From the NCBI GenBank assembly GCA_030527765.1, contig JAUNAE010000001.1, forward strand, positions 1 to 37,460: a stretch of DNA of 37,460 nucleotides. The letters are read 5' to 3'. Made by a program: the position numbers and the translations under genes. The notes under the pieces were generated by a model, which saw only the letters and a program-made list of their open reading frames with translations, was not told the origin of the DNA and ran no database searches. Origin of the DNA: Eubacteriales bacterium. GTDB taxonomy: Bacteria; Bacillota_A; Clostridia; Lachnospirales; Lachnospiraceae. Below, one piece after another: positions 1 through 7,406 of this stretch (position 1 is its first letter; every line of letters starts with the position of its first letter).

Positions 1-722
1 CACCACAGGTGTGGTGTGGAGCAAAAGTGTGCAACTTGTTATTGCAATTTTGGAACAGATTTATTTCTGAGAATTATGGAACTTCCAAACAAATGCGTTG
101 GCTGAACGGGGAACCAATTATTCCGGTCTCCTACGTTCAATATCGCAGGCCAGTCCGCAAAAAGCTCTCAATTAATAAATACACAGAAGATGGCCGTCAG
201 GAAATCCACAAAAAGTTGGGAGTTAACACCAGCATAATGACGTGGATGATGCGTCATCCAGTTCGAAGGGAAACAGTAGAATTCAATGATAATCGAATCT
301 CATTGTTTGCCGGGCAAAATGGAAAATGTGCAGTAACAGGCGAGTATCTAGCACGGGCGGACATTGTTTGCCACAGAAAAGTCCCGAAATGGGCAGGTGG
401 TGATAGTTCGTATTCTAACTTGGTACTTGTCACAAGTGCTACTGAGAACTTACTGACCGAAAGAGATGCAGGATTTGCATGGGAACTTTCTAAGCGAATG
501 TCGATGGACGATTCTCAAAGGAGAAAAGCAAACAAACTGCGAGTTGCCGCAGGACTTTCACCTATGAAAAAGGTGGCAGTTGATAGCAACAATCTTACTA
601 ATGTAGGTGCATTAAGAGGTTAACTGTTAACCCGATGGAACGCCGTGTGCGGTGAAAGCCGCATGCACGGTGCGAAGTGGGGGAAAAGCCCGAGATAATA
701 TCAGAGGCTTACCTATCACTAT
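1..722 (+). mobile_element. Group II intron, 3' part, inserted in virB4
   Basis: This is the downstream part of a bacterial retrotransposing group II intron; its 5' end lies outside the window. It contains the end of the intron-encoded protein (3-623) followed by catalytic RNA domain V at about 636-675, a hairpin with a GAAA-containing loop (gcggtgaaagccgc) and the typical two-base bulge on the 3' side. Domain VI and the 3' splice site follow, with the tract cctatcactat ending near 722. Directly after it the reading frame of a VirB4 ATPase resumes (LNQASGDRQ), so the intron sits inside a conserved conjugation gene. The exact boundary (720-723) is inferred from the family's usual CTAT ending and from the expected MLNQ codons of VirB4. 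Confidence 0.85.
3..623 (+). CDS. ltrA: Group II intron reverse transcriptase/maturase, C-terminal part (partial)
   Basis: The open frame enters from the left edge, so the start is missing. What is visible is the region after the polymerase fingers and palm: the maturase segment (YGTSKQMRWLNG, PIIPVSYVQ, then NKYTEDGRQEIHKKL) and a C-terminal HNH endonuclease domain around ELNDNRISLF-like text. The HNH part shows the CAVTGE knuckle, CHRKVPKWAGGDSSYSNLVLV and the following TxxNLLT helix. Maturases of this family help the intron fold and splice, and the HNH domain cuts the bottom strand of the target so that reverse transcription can be primed. The second CxxC of the usual HNH zinc site is not obvious. 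The frame is intact to its stop, so the intron may be active. Confidence 0.85.
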   Translation, partial: PQVWCGAKVCNLLLQFWNRFISENYGTSKQMRWLNGEPIIPVSYVQYRRPVRKKLSINKYTEDGRQEIHKKLGVNTSIMTWMMRHPVRRETVEFNDNRISLFAGQNGKCAVTGEYLARADIVCHRKVPKWAGGDSSYSNLVLVTSATENLLTERDAGFAWELSKRMSMDDSQRRKANKLRVAAGLSPMKKVAVDSNNLTNVGALRG

Positions 723-928
723 TGAACCAGGCATCGGGTGACAGACAGATTCTTGCAAAGCAGCTGAATATCTCACCGACGCAGCTGTCCTATGTAACCA
801 ACAGTAACGAAGGTGAGGGCCTTCTGTTTTACGGAAATGTCATTATTCCATTCGTGGATCATTTCCCGAAACATACGAAGATCTATCAGCTGCTCACCAC
901 CAAACCGGAAGAACAGGAGAATAAGTAA
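723..928 (+). pseudogene. virB4: VirB4/TraE-type conjugation ATPase, 3' exon interrupted by the intron
   Basis: Reading through from the intron junction gives LNQASGDRQILAKQLNISPT followed by LSYVTNSNEGEGLLFYGNVIIPFVDHFPKHTKIYQLLTTKPEE. This is the C-terminal end of the VirB4 ATPases that power the type IV secretion channel of Tn1549-like elements (NQA..DR..L..LLNIS, G.GLLF....IPF...FP). The Walker motifs lie upstream of the intron, outside the window. If the intron splices, the mRNA restores one continuous gene; if not, VirB4 lacks about 70 residues. A frame also opens from a GTG at 677 within intron domain VI, but it has no ribosome binding site and is only the intron end reading into the exon. 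Confidence 0.8.
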
Positions 929-932
929 AAGC

Positions 933-1040
933 ATGATTGAGACAATAATAGCAGTCGCTGCAGCATTTGTGATTGGCGTGATTTTAGGCGTGATGGGTAT
1001 GATCGGCACATTATTTTGCCTGTCAGATATCATCGAGTAG
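933..1040 (+). CDS. Small single-pass membrane protein (35 aa)
   Basis: The ATG follows an AGGAGA-like site at the end of virB4, four bases after its stop. The product is almost entirely one hydrophobic helix (TIIAVAAAFVIGVILGVMGMIG) with glycine spacing and a short acidic tail (SDIIE). It sits in the conserved run virB4, tiny membrane ORFs, wall hydrolase. Such micro-proteins recur at this place in Clostridia ICEs and resemble DUF3789-type proteins, but no biochemical role is known to me. A role as a membrane accessory of the secretion channel is inference from position only. Confidence 0.6.
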   Translation: MIETIIAVAAAFVIGVILGVMGMIGTLFCLSDIIE

Positions 1041-1054
1041 AGAGGAGGAGTGAT

Positions 1055-1156
1055 ATGAAGATGATGACAGTGATCACACATTTTATTGCAATGAGCGTGG
1101 GAAGCGCCATCGGCGTGATTGCCATGTGTCTTGTGCAGGCAGGAAAGAATAATTAG
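1055..1156 (+). CDS. DUF3789-like small membrane protein (33 aa)
   Basis: The gene has a strong AGAGGAGGAG site just upstream of ATG 1055 and ends in AAGNN with its TAG inside the next gene's AGGAGG. The product has a single hydrophobic segment with the pattern SVGSAIGVIAMCLVQAGK. This matches the small-Gly, ...GVxxMCLxxAG... signature I associate with DUF3789 proteins, which lie between virB4 and the CD1108-type hydrolase in Tn1549-like elements. It is too short for a confident family call. Tight packing with its neighbours argues it is translated as part of the transfer operon. Confidence 0.6.
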   Translation: MKMMTVITHFIAMSVGSAIGVIAMCLVQAGKNN

Positions 1157-1167
1157 GAGGCATGTAA

Positions 1168-3873
1168 GTGGCACAGCAGAGAATGAAAGCCAGGGATAAG
1201 AAGGTCCAGAAGATGACCAGAGATGGTCTTGTGGAAGAAAACCTGGCAGAGAATTCCACTGTCAGGGTCAGCACCAGAGCGGGAGATATGAGGCTGAAAC
1301 GCAAAAATCATCTGGGATCAGATGAACGTATGGGAAGCAGCCATCAGATACAGAAATCCCGCGATGCTCCCGTCAGAGGAAAGAGAAAAAACAGAAACTT
1401 CCGTGGATCCAAGGAGGATGTTGGAGCAAGAGATGCGATAGAACAGGCCTCAGATCCTACAACCTCCGGTACAGATCGAAAGAAAAAGCAGGCAGAAAAA
1501 TTCCATACAAAGGAAAAGAATGCCGGAGAAGGGAAGCTTCTTGAGAAGGAACGACAACTCTCGGTAAGTCGAGGAGATGCCAGAAAGGATGAAACCGGCG
1601 GCACGAAGCGTCCGAAACAGAAGAAAAGACTTCAGTTTGCACAGGAGGAAACCGGAGCTGCCGACCAAGAGAAGACAGCGGAAGCTGCCAATGGAAAGGG
1701 AAAGGCAAAAGCTAGGAAAGTCACCATGAAGGAGCATTCCGGAAAGGGAAGAAATGTACAGCATGAGCCTGAAATCATCGGCAAGAAACAAAGCAAGCTA
1801 GCCTTTGAAAACGAGGGAAAAGTTGCCGGTACCGGTAAAAAAATCACCGGTGTAGCGGCAGGTGCAGCCACTTCAGCGATCCATCGAAAGATCGCTGAAT
1901 CGGAGGATGACAATGCGGCCGTGAAGGGGCTGCATGATCTGGAGCTTAGCGCAGAAGGCACCGGCAGACTGGCAAAAAGAAGACTGGCCAGACGAAGCGT
2001 CAGAAATACCCAGCGCAGAAACAGCAAGCAGAGAAATACACTCTTAAAAAAGCAGATCCAGAAAGTCAGGATCAAGCGGGAATATGCAAAAGCCAAACGA
2101 GCCGAACAGGCCGTAGCGGCACCCAAGGGAACGGTGGACTATATTAAGAAAATAGGTGGTAAAGTCACTAACTTCTTTAAGGAGAATCGAAAGGTCTATA
2201 TTGCCATCGGCGTACTGATCACCATGATGTTTCTGATCTCCACCAGTCTGACTTCCTGTTCCGCTTTGTTTCTGCATAACCTGGTGGATTATTCCGGAGC
2301 CAGCTATATGTCTACGGACGAGGCCATTCGAGAGGCAGATCTGTATTACACACAATTAGAGGCAGATCTTCAGGAACGGGTCAATCAGATCGAGGCAGAG
2401 AATACCGGTTATGACAGATACCGTTATCAGATCGATGAGATCGGGCATGATCCCTTTATCTTGATCAGCTATCTGTCGGCAAAGCATGAAATCTTCGAAT
2501 TCGATGCAAGTATCAAGGCAGAGCTGAATGAGCTTTTCACCCAGCAGTACAGTCTATCTACAGAAAGCTCCAATGAGACAATTACGGAGACCAAAAGGGT
2601 TCGTGTAGGAGAATCCTTAGGGCAGGTTGTGACCAGTGGATACTGTAACTGTTCGATCTGCTGTGGTCAGTGGTCCGGAGGACCGACAGCCAGTGGTGCA
2701 ATGCCTCAGGCAAGTCATACGATTGCTGTGGATGCCCATACACCGACAGTTCCTATGGGAACCAAGGTTGTCATGAATGGTGTGGAGTATACGGTGGAGG
2801 ATACCGGTAACTTTACCCAGTATGGTGTGGATTTTGATGTGTATTATGACAGTCATTCGGCTGCTTCTGCACATGGCCATCAGACCTGGGAAGCTTATCT
2901 TGCAGACGACAATGGAAGTCAGGAGATCGAGGTAACTACCACAACAACGGAAAGTGTCTACAGCGTCACCTTAACCAATCACAGCTTGATGGGTGTCTGT
3001 CAAAATCGATTAGGAGCCTTCCAGAAGGAACTGTTTTCTGCTTATAACGATACCAAAGGTAATCTGCAGATGTTTGAAAGTCCGTTTGATTTCAACTGGT
3101 ATTACCGAATCAGCAGTTATTATGGTTATCGTATCCATCCGATCAGTGGTGCCAATGCAATGCACAACGGCGTGGATATTGGAGCGGCGGAAGGAACATC
3201 CATCGCTGCCGGACTGACAGGAAGCGTCATCACATCCACCTACAATGATGGCTATGGCAATTATGTGGAGATCAAAGATACGAAGGGTTATACAATCCGC
3301 TATGCGCATCTGTCTTCCAGAAGTGTATCTGTCGGTCAACAGGTAGAAAAGGGAGAAGAGATCGGAAAAGTGGGAAGTACCGGTAATTCCACCGGTCCGC
3401 ACTTACATCTGGAACTTTTCCATAACGGAGAACGCTTAAATCCTGTGTTCTATTTTGAAACAGGAGACAGCATACCGGGACTTGGAGATGTGGAATATTC
3501 TTCCGAGGCAGCCAGAAGACTGGTGGAATATGCCCTGCAGTTCCAGGGAACGCCTTATGTATGGGGCGGATATTCCCCAAGCGGCTTTGACTGTTCCGGA
3601 TTTGTCAGCTATTGTCTGACCAATTCCGGGGTACTCAATACCGGTCATCTAACCTGTGATGGACTCCTAGATCGAATGACCAGAATTCCGGAGTCCGAGA
3701 TGCAGCCGGGAGATATCATTTTCTTCCAGGGCACCTACAATACGCCGGGAGCATCCCATGTGGGTATCTACATCGGTAACGGACAGATGGTACATTCCGG
3801 AAGTCCGAATAAAATATCGGATATTTACAGTTCTTACTATCAGCAGCACTGGCTTTGTGTGGCAAGATGGTAG
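1168..3873 (+). CDS. Conjugal transfer cell-wall hydrolase (CD1108 family): 3D, M23 and NlpC/P60 domains
   Basis: This large enzyme opens the donor's peptidoglycan for the mating channel. The GTG at 1168 is chosen because AGGAGG lies 8 bases upstream. Residues 1-340 are very basic and low in complexity, probably cytoplasmic. A single membrane helix lies at about 343-365. Outside follow a 3D (MltA-like) domain at about 487-570 (YCNCSICC...GTKVVMNG...VEDTGN), an M23 endopeptidase with HNGVD (H666, D670) and HLH (745-747), and an NlpC/P60 domain with FDCSG (C809), SHVGIY (H864) and VHSGS (H876). The catalytic residues of M23 and NlpC are all visible. The 3D domain in front of two peptidases is an elaborate version of the usual two-domain Tn916 Orf14 layout. 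It is in one operon with virB4. Confidence 0.9.
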   Translation: MAQQRMKARDKKVQKMTRDGLVEENLAENSTVRVSTRAGDMRLKRKNHLGSDERMGSSHQIQKSRDAPVRGKRKNRNFRGSKEDVGARDAIEQASDPTTSGTDRKKKQAEKFHTKEKNAGEGKLLEKERQLSVSRGDARKDETGGTKRPKQKKRLQFAQEETGAADQEKTAEAANGKGKAKARKVTMKEHSGKGRNVQHEPEIIGKKQSKLAFENEGKVAGTGKKITGVAAGAATSAIHRKIAESEDDNAAVKGLHDLELSAEGTGRLAKRRLARRSVRNTQRRNSKQRNTLLKKQIQKVRIKREYAKAKRAEQAVAAPKGTVDYIKKIGGKVTNFFKENRKVYIAIGVLITMMFLISTSLTSCSALFLHNLVDYSGASYMSTDEAIREADLYYTQLEADLQERVNQIEAENTGYDRYRYQIDEIGHDPFILISYLSAKHEIFEFDASIKAELNELFTQQYSLSTESSNETITETKRVRVGESLGQVVTSGYCNCSICCGQWSGGPTASGAMPQASHTIAVDAHTPTVPMGTKVVMNGVEYTVEDTGNFTQYGVDFDVYYDSHSAASAHGHQTWEAYLADDNGSQEIEVTTTTTESVYSVTLTNHSLMGVCQNRLGAFQKELFSAYNDTKGNLQMFESPFDFNWYYRISSYYGYRIHPISGANAMHNGVDIGAAEGTSIAAGLTGSVITSTYNDGYGNYVEIKDTKGYTIRYAHLSSRSVSVGQQVEKGEEIGKVGSTGNSTGPHLHLELFHNGERLNPVFYFETGDSIPGLGDVEYSSEAARRLVEYALQFQGTPYVWGGYSPSGFDCSGFVSYCLTNSGVLNTGHLTCDGLLDRMTRIPESEMQPGDIIFFQGTYNTPGASHVGIYIGNGQMVHSGSPNKISDIYSSYYQQHWLCVARW

Positions 3874-3940
3874 GAATTTTTTTGTGCGCTGGGTGAAGCG
3901 GAAATCTTCATCCGGCGGTCATGCAAGAAAGGAGGAGCAG

Positions 3941-4219
3941 ATGAAAACATTAGAAAAAGCCAGATCAGATCTTGAGAAGGCCATCAAAAAGCGAGACCAG
4001 ACAAGAAAGAGACTGGAGGCGGATGAGTATACGGTAAAGGAATGCGAAGCAGCTCTCATGGAATCAGAGAACAATGAGTATGTCTTAGAGATCCGTGAAT
4101 GGGGACTTACCGTAGAAGAATTAAAGGAGCTTCGTAAGGCAATGGAGCATAAATCCCTTGCCCAGGTGATGAAAGAGAAGGGAGAACAGAAGAAACATGA
4201 TGAATTTATCGAAGGTTAA
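3941..4219 (+). CDS. DUF4315 family protein (92 aa)
   Basis: The start at 3941 is preceded by AAGGAGGAG. The product is highly charged and helical, probably a coiled coil (heptad-like LEKARSDLEKAIKKRDQTRK), with a central VLEIREWGLTVEELKELRKA segment. This matches the DUF4315 proteins that sit between the CD1108-type hydrolase and the DUF4366 protein in Tn1549-like elements. No signal peptide or membrane helix is seen, so it is likely cytoplasmic. Its last 23 bases overlap the next gene, suggesting coupled translation. The biochemical role is unknown; position suggests an accessory of the transfer apparatus. Confidence 0.75.
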   Translation: MKTLEKARSDLEKAIKKRDQTRKRLEADEYTVKECEAALMESENNEYVLEIREWGLTVEELKELRKAMEHKSLAQVMKEKGEQKKHDEFIEG

Positions 4220-5531
4220 AAGAAAGGCAACCGGTGCCTTGCTTCTGGGAATGATGGTGACTTCCGTAGCCGGGGCAGTCATGCCGGTATATGCAGCGGA
4301 GGAGAATGCCATCGGCATTGAAAAACCGGCAGGCTGGAAGCAGGGAGCGACCACGATTACGGTCACACTCAATACAGACAAGCTGGGGGAAGGCATTACC
4401 ATCACGAAGCTGGAAGCCAAAGTCGGAGAAAATGGTTCCTGGGCGGACATTACAGACAGTCATACCATCAGTATCGATCAGAATGAGACGGTCTATGTAA
4501 GAGCTACGGATTCCGAGGGAAATGTGTATGAGCAGAATCGCTCCATCAAGTGTTACGACAGTGAGAAGCCGACACTTGCCGCCTCTCTGAAGGACGGAGT
4601 GCTTACCATTCAGGGAAAGGATACTATTTCTGGAATTGTCTGCATTACGGTCAATGGAACCGAATACCGAGATCTGACGGATGGAACCTTGAAAATTCAG
4701 CTGACACAGAAGGATTTCACGACAAAGAAGATTGAGATCACGGCTACGGATGCTGCAGGTAATGTATCTGAAACCTACTCGTTGCAAAATCCATATTATG
4801 AATGGGCGGTCAAACAGGCTATCGCTCAGTCGGCAGATGCAAGTGGAGGCAGTACGACTACCACACAGACCGGTGGCGAACAGCAGGTAACTTCACCTCT
4901 TCCGCAGGATGCAACGCCTAGCGAGCCAACCTCTTCTACAGGAACGGTGGAGGATCGAACGGTGACCGGCATCGAGCAAGAGCTTGCCCAGCAAAATGAA
5001 ACCGTAGATAAGATCTCATCCACAACTACGGCAGCTGGTAAGGAATTTTATACCATTTCCACGAAGAGCGGTAAGGTATTTTATCTTGTAATCGACAATG
5101 AGCAGAGCCAGGACAATGTCTATTTCCTGACGGAAGTGGATGAGCAGGATCTGATGAACTTTACCTTGTCCGATACGGTTACCCTTCCGGATGTGGATAC
5201 GGTTTATGCAACGGTGGAAGAAGAACCGCAGGCAGAAACACCGGTGACAGAGGGAGAAACCACACAGGAAACAGAGGCACCGGAAAAACCGGAGGAAGAG
5301 AAACCGGAGAAAAGCGGTAAGCTTGCTTCCTATTTGCTGATCGGTCTCATTGCTGCCGGTGTGGGAGCCGGAGCTTGGTATATGAAGGTGTATAAGCCAA
5401 AGCATGAATATGATGAAGGTGACGAGTATGAGGAGCCGGAAGAGGATGAGCCTGTAACCTATGAAAAGGATGAGGTCGATTCTGCTTATGCAAGTGAGGA
5501 ACCGGAAATCATGGAAGATGAAGAAGACTAA
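4197..5531 (+). CDS. DUF4366 (CD1107-type) membrane-anchored surface protein
   Basis: The start overlaps DUF4315; two ATGs are adjacent (4197, 4200). A signal peptide (KRKATGALLLGMMVTSVAGAV) ends near a VYAAEE cleavage site at residues 33-36. The extracellular part has two Ig-like beta repeats (PAGWKQGATTITVTL and RDLTDGTLKIQL), a Thr/Ser/Pro-rich linker and a further globular segment (KEFYTISTKSGKVFYLVIDN), which is the conserved DUF4366 core. A membrane helix near 375-395 (LASYLLIGLIAAGVGAGAWY) is followed by a very acidic cytoplasmic tail. The family is a constant member of the Tn1549-type transfer operon and probably forms part of, or stabilises, the envelope-spanning channel; this is inference. 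Confidence 0.85.
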   Translation: MMNLSKVKRKATGALLLGMMVTSVAGAVMPVYAAEENAIGIEKPAGWKQGATTITVTLNTDKLGEGITITKLEAKVGENGSWADITDSHTISIDQNETVYVRATDSEGNVYEQNRSIKCYDSEKPTLAASLKDGVLTIQGKDTISGIVCITVNGTEYRDLTDGTLKIQLTQKDFTTKKIEITATDAAGNVSETYSLQNPYYEWAVKQAIAQSADASGGSTTTTQTGGEQQVTSPLPQDATPSEPTSSTGTVEDRTVTGIEQELAQQNETVDKISSTTTAAGKEFYTISTKSGKVFYLVIDNEQSQDNVYFLTEVDEQDLMNFTLSDTVTLPDVDTVYATVEEEPQAETPVTEGETTQETEAPEKPEEEKPEKSGKLASYLLIGLIAAGVGAGAWYMKVYKPKHEYDEGDEYEEPEEDEPVTYEKDEVDSAYASEEPEIMEDEED

Positions 5532-5552
5532 GAAAGGAGATGCGTATGAACG

Positions 5553-7406
5553 ATGAGACTTGTGATTGCTGAGAAGCCTTCCGTGGCCATGTCACTGGCG
5601 AAGGTGATCGGTGCAACGAAAAGGAATGACGGCTATGTGGAAGGCAATGGTTATCTCGTATCCTGGTGCGTTGGGCACCTGGTGGGATTTTGCGATGCGG
5701 CTGAGTATGACGAACGTTATAAGCACTGGCGTTACGATGACCTTCCCATCGTCCCGGAAGCATGGAAAACCAAGGTTCTGGAGGCAACCCAAAAGCAGTT
5801 TTCCATCTTACAGAAACTGATGCATCGAAGAGATGTCACGGAGGTCATTGCTGCAACCGATGCCGGAAGAGAGGGAGAACTGATCTTCCGACTGGTATAT
5901 GAAAAGGCCGGATGCAAAAAGCCGGTGAAAAGACTATGGATCTCATCTATGGAGGAAAGCTCTATTCGAGAGGGATTCAACAACATGAAAGACGGTTCGT
6001 ATTATGACGATCTTTACAAGAGTGCTCTGTGCAGAGCACAGGCCGACTGGCTAGTAGGGATCAATGCGAGTCGTCTTTTTTCTGTCCTTTATAACCGCAA
6101 TCTGAAGGTGGGACGTGTACAGACACCGACCCTGGCTATGATCGTGGAACAAAATCAGAAGGTGAAAGGGTTTCAGAAGGAAAAATACTTCGAGACCCAT
6201 CTGAAGACCGGAGAGCTTCATGCGGTCAGTGAAAGGTTTTCTTCAAAAGAGGAGGCGGACAGGCTGGCCAAACGTTGCCAGGGAAAGACGTGTCAGGTGA
6301 TTACGGACGAAGAAAAGGAGAAGACGGTGCAGCCACCGCTTCTCTATGATCTGACGACTCTGCAAAGAGATGCCAATCGTATTCTTGGCTATACAGCGCA
6401 GGAAACCCTGGATTATGCCCAGAGCCTGTATGAGGACGGGATGATCACCTATCCGAGAACAGACAGTCAGTATCTCAACGATGAGATGGCACTGTCGGAA
6501 GAAGAGATGATCGATTTGCTTCAGGATTTTCCGGAATTTGCATATCTGGAGGATTATGAACCGGATATCCAAAGAACCTTGAATTCCCCAAAGGTGACCG
6601 ATCATCATGCCATCATTCCCACCGGAAAGATTAGTCCTTCTTACCTGAATTCCATAAATGAGGGTAAGAGAAATGTGTTGATGCTGATTGAGGCCAGAGT
6701 ACTCATGGCCAATGCAAAACCATATATCTATCAGACGCATCAATGTGTGCTTAGCTGCGAGAAGGTTGCTTTTTATATGACTTTTCAGCGTGTGAAACAG
6801 CTGGGATTCAAGCAGATCGAAAGAAAGATGTATCTCTATTTTGGCAAGAAGGTACCGGAAGATCCGGGACAGGCTCCAGAGCTTGCCTTGCAGCAGGAAT
6901 ATGGTCCAGTGGAGGCGGAAGTGATGGAAAAGTATACCAGACCACCAAAGCAATTCACCGAGGATACACTGCTTCAGGCTATGGAACATGCCGGAAATGC
7001 ACAGATCGAGGATGCGGAGAAGAAAGGCATGGGAACACCGGCCACCAGAGCGGCCATCATTGAAAAACTGGTCAATTCAGGTTTTATCACCAGGGATAAG
7101 AAGAATCTCATTCCGACAGCGGACGGGGATAAGCTGATCACCATTATCCCAGAGGTTATACGATCTCCCAAATTGACAGCGGATTGGGAGATGAAGCTGA
7201 ATGAGATCGCCAGAGGAGAGTCGGATGCCGAGGCCTTTATGAAAGACATTGAAGCCATGATGTCAGAACTGACCAAGCGCTATGCCGGAATCTCCGAGGC
7301 AGAGACCAGAGATTATTTTGGCAGTGAAGGGAACCGCTCCTACAAAAGGGCTTACAGCGGAAACAAAAAATACAATTACAACAGAAAGAAGAGGAAGAGC
7401 GAATGA
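5553..7406 (+). CDS. topB: DNA topoisomerase III (type IA)
   Basis: TopB cuts and passes single strands and is carried by many ICEs, where it probably relaxes or decatenates DNA during transfer and replication. The N-terminal Toprim domain begins RLVIAEKPSVAMSLAKVIGA and has the second motif AATDAGREGELIFR. The catalytic tyrosine is Y300 in MITYPRTDSQYL. The C-terminal part has GTPATRAAIIEKL, typical of the family. At 617 residues it lacks the zinc-ribbon tail of longer TopA enzymes and ends in a basic KYNYNRKKRKSE. The ATG at 5553 follows AAGGAGATG; an ATG at 5540 opens only a 10-codon frame. Its stop overlaps the next start by ATGA. Confidence 0.92.
   Translation: MRLVIAEKPSVAMSLAKVIGATKRNDGYVEGNGYLVSWCVGHLVGFCDAAEYDERYKHWRYDDLPIVPEAWKTKVLEATQKQFSILQKLMHRRDVTEVIAATDAGREGELIFRLVYEKAGCKKPVKRLWISSMEESSIREGFNNMKDGSYYDDLYKSALCRAQADWLVGINASRLFSVLYNRNLKVGRVQTPTLAMIVEQNQKVKGFQKEKYFETHLKTGELHAVSERFSSKEEADRLAKRCQGKTCQVITDEEKEKTVQPPLLYDLTTLQRDANRILGYTAQETLDYAQSLYEDGMITYPRTDSQYLNDEMALSEEEMIDLLQDFPEFAYLEDYEPDIQRTLNSPKVTDHHAIIPTGKISPSYLNSINEGKRNVLMLIEARVLMANAKPYIYQTHQCVLSCEKVAFYMTFQRVKQLGFKQIERKMYLYFGKKVPEDPGQAPELALQQEYGPVEAEVMEKYTRPPKQFTEDTLLQAMEHAGNAQIEDAEKKGMGTPATRAAIIEKLVNSGFITRDKKNLIPTADGDKLITIIPEVIRSPKLTADWEMKLNEIARGESDAEAFMKDIEAMMSELTKRYAGISEAETRDYFGSEGNRSYKRAYSGNKKYNYNRKKRKSE

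Noticed and set aside
677..928. 83-codon frame starting with GTG in the intron tail
   Set aside because: The first 15 codons are intron domain VI and there is no ribosome binding site; only the virB4 exon part is real.
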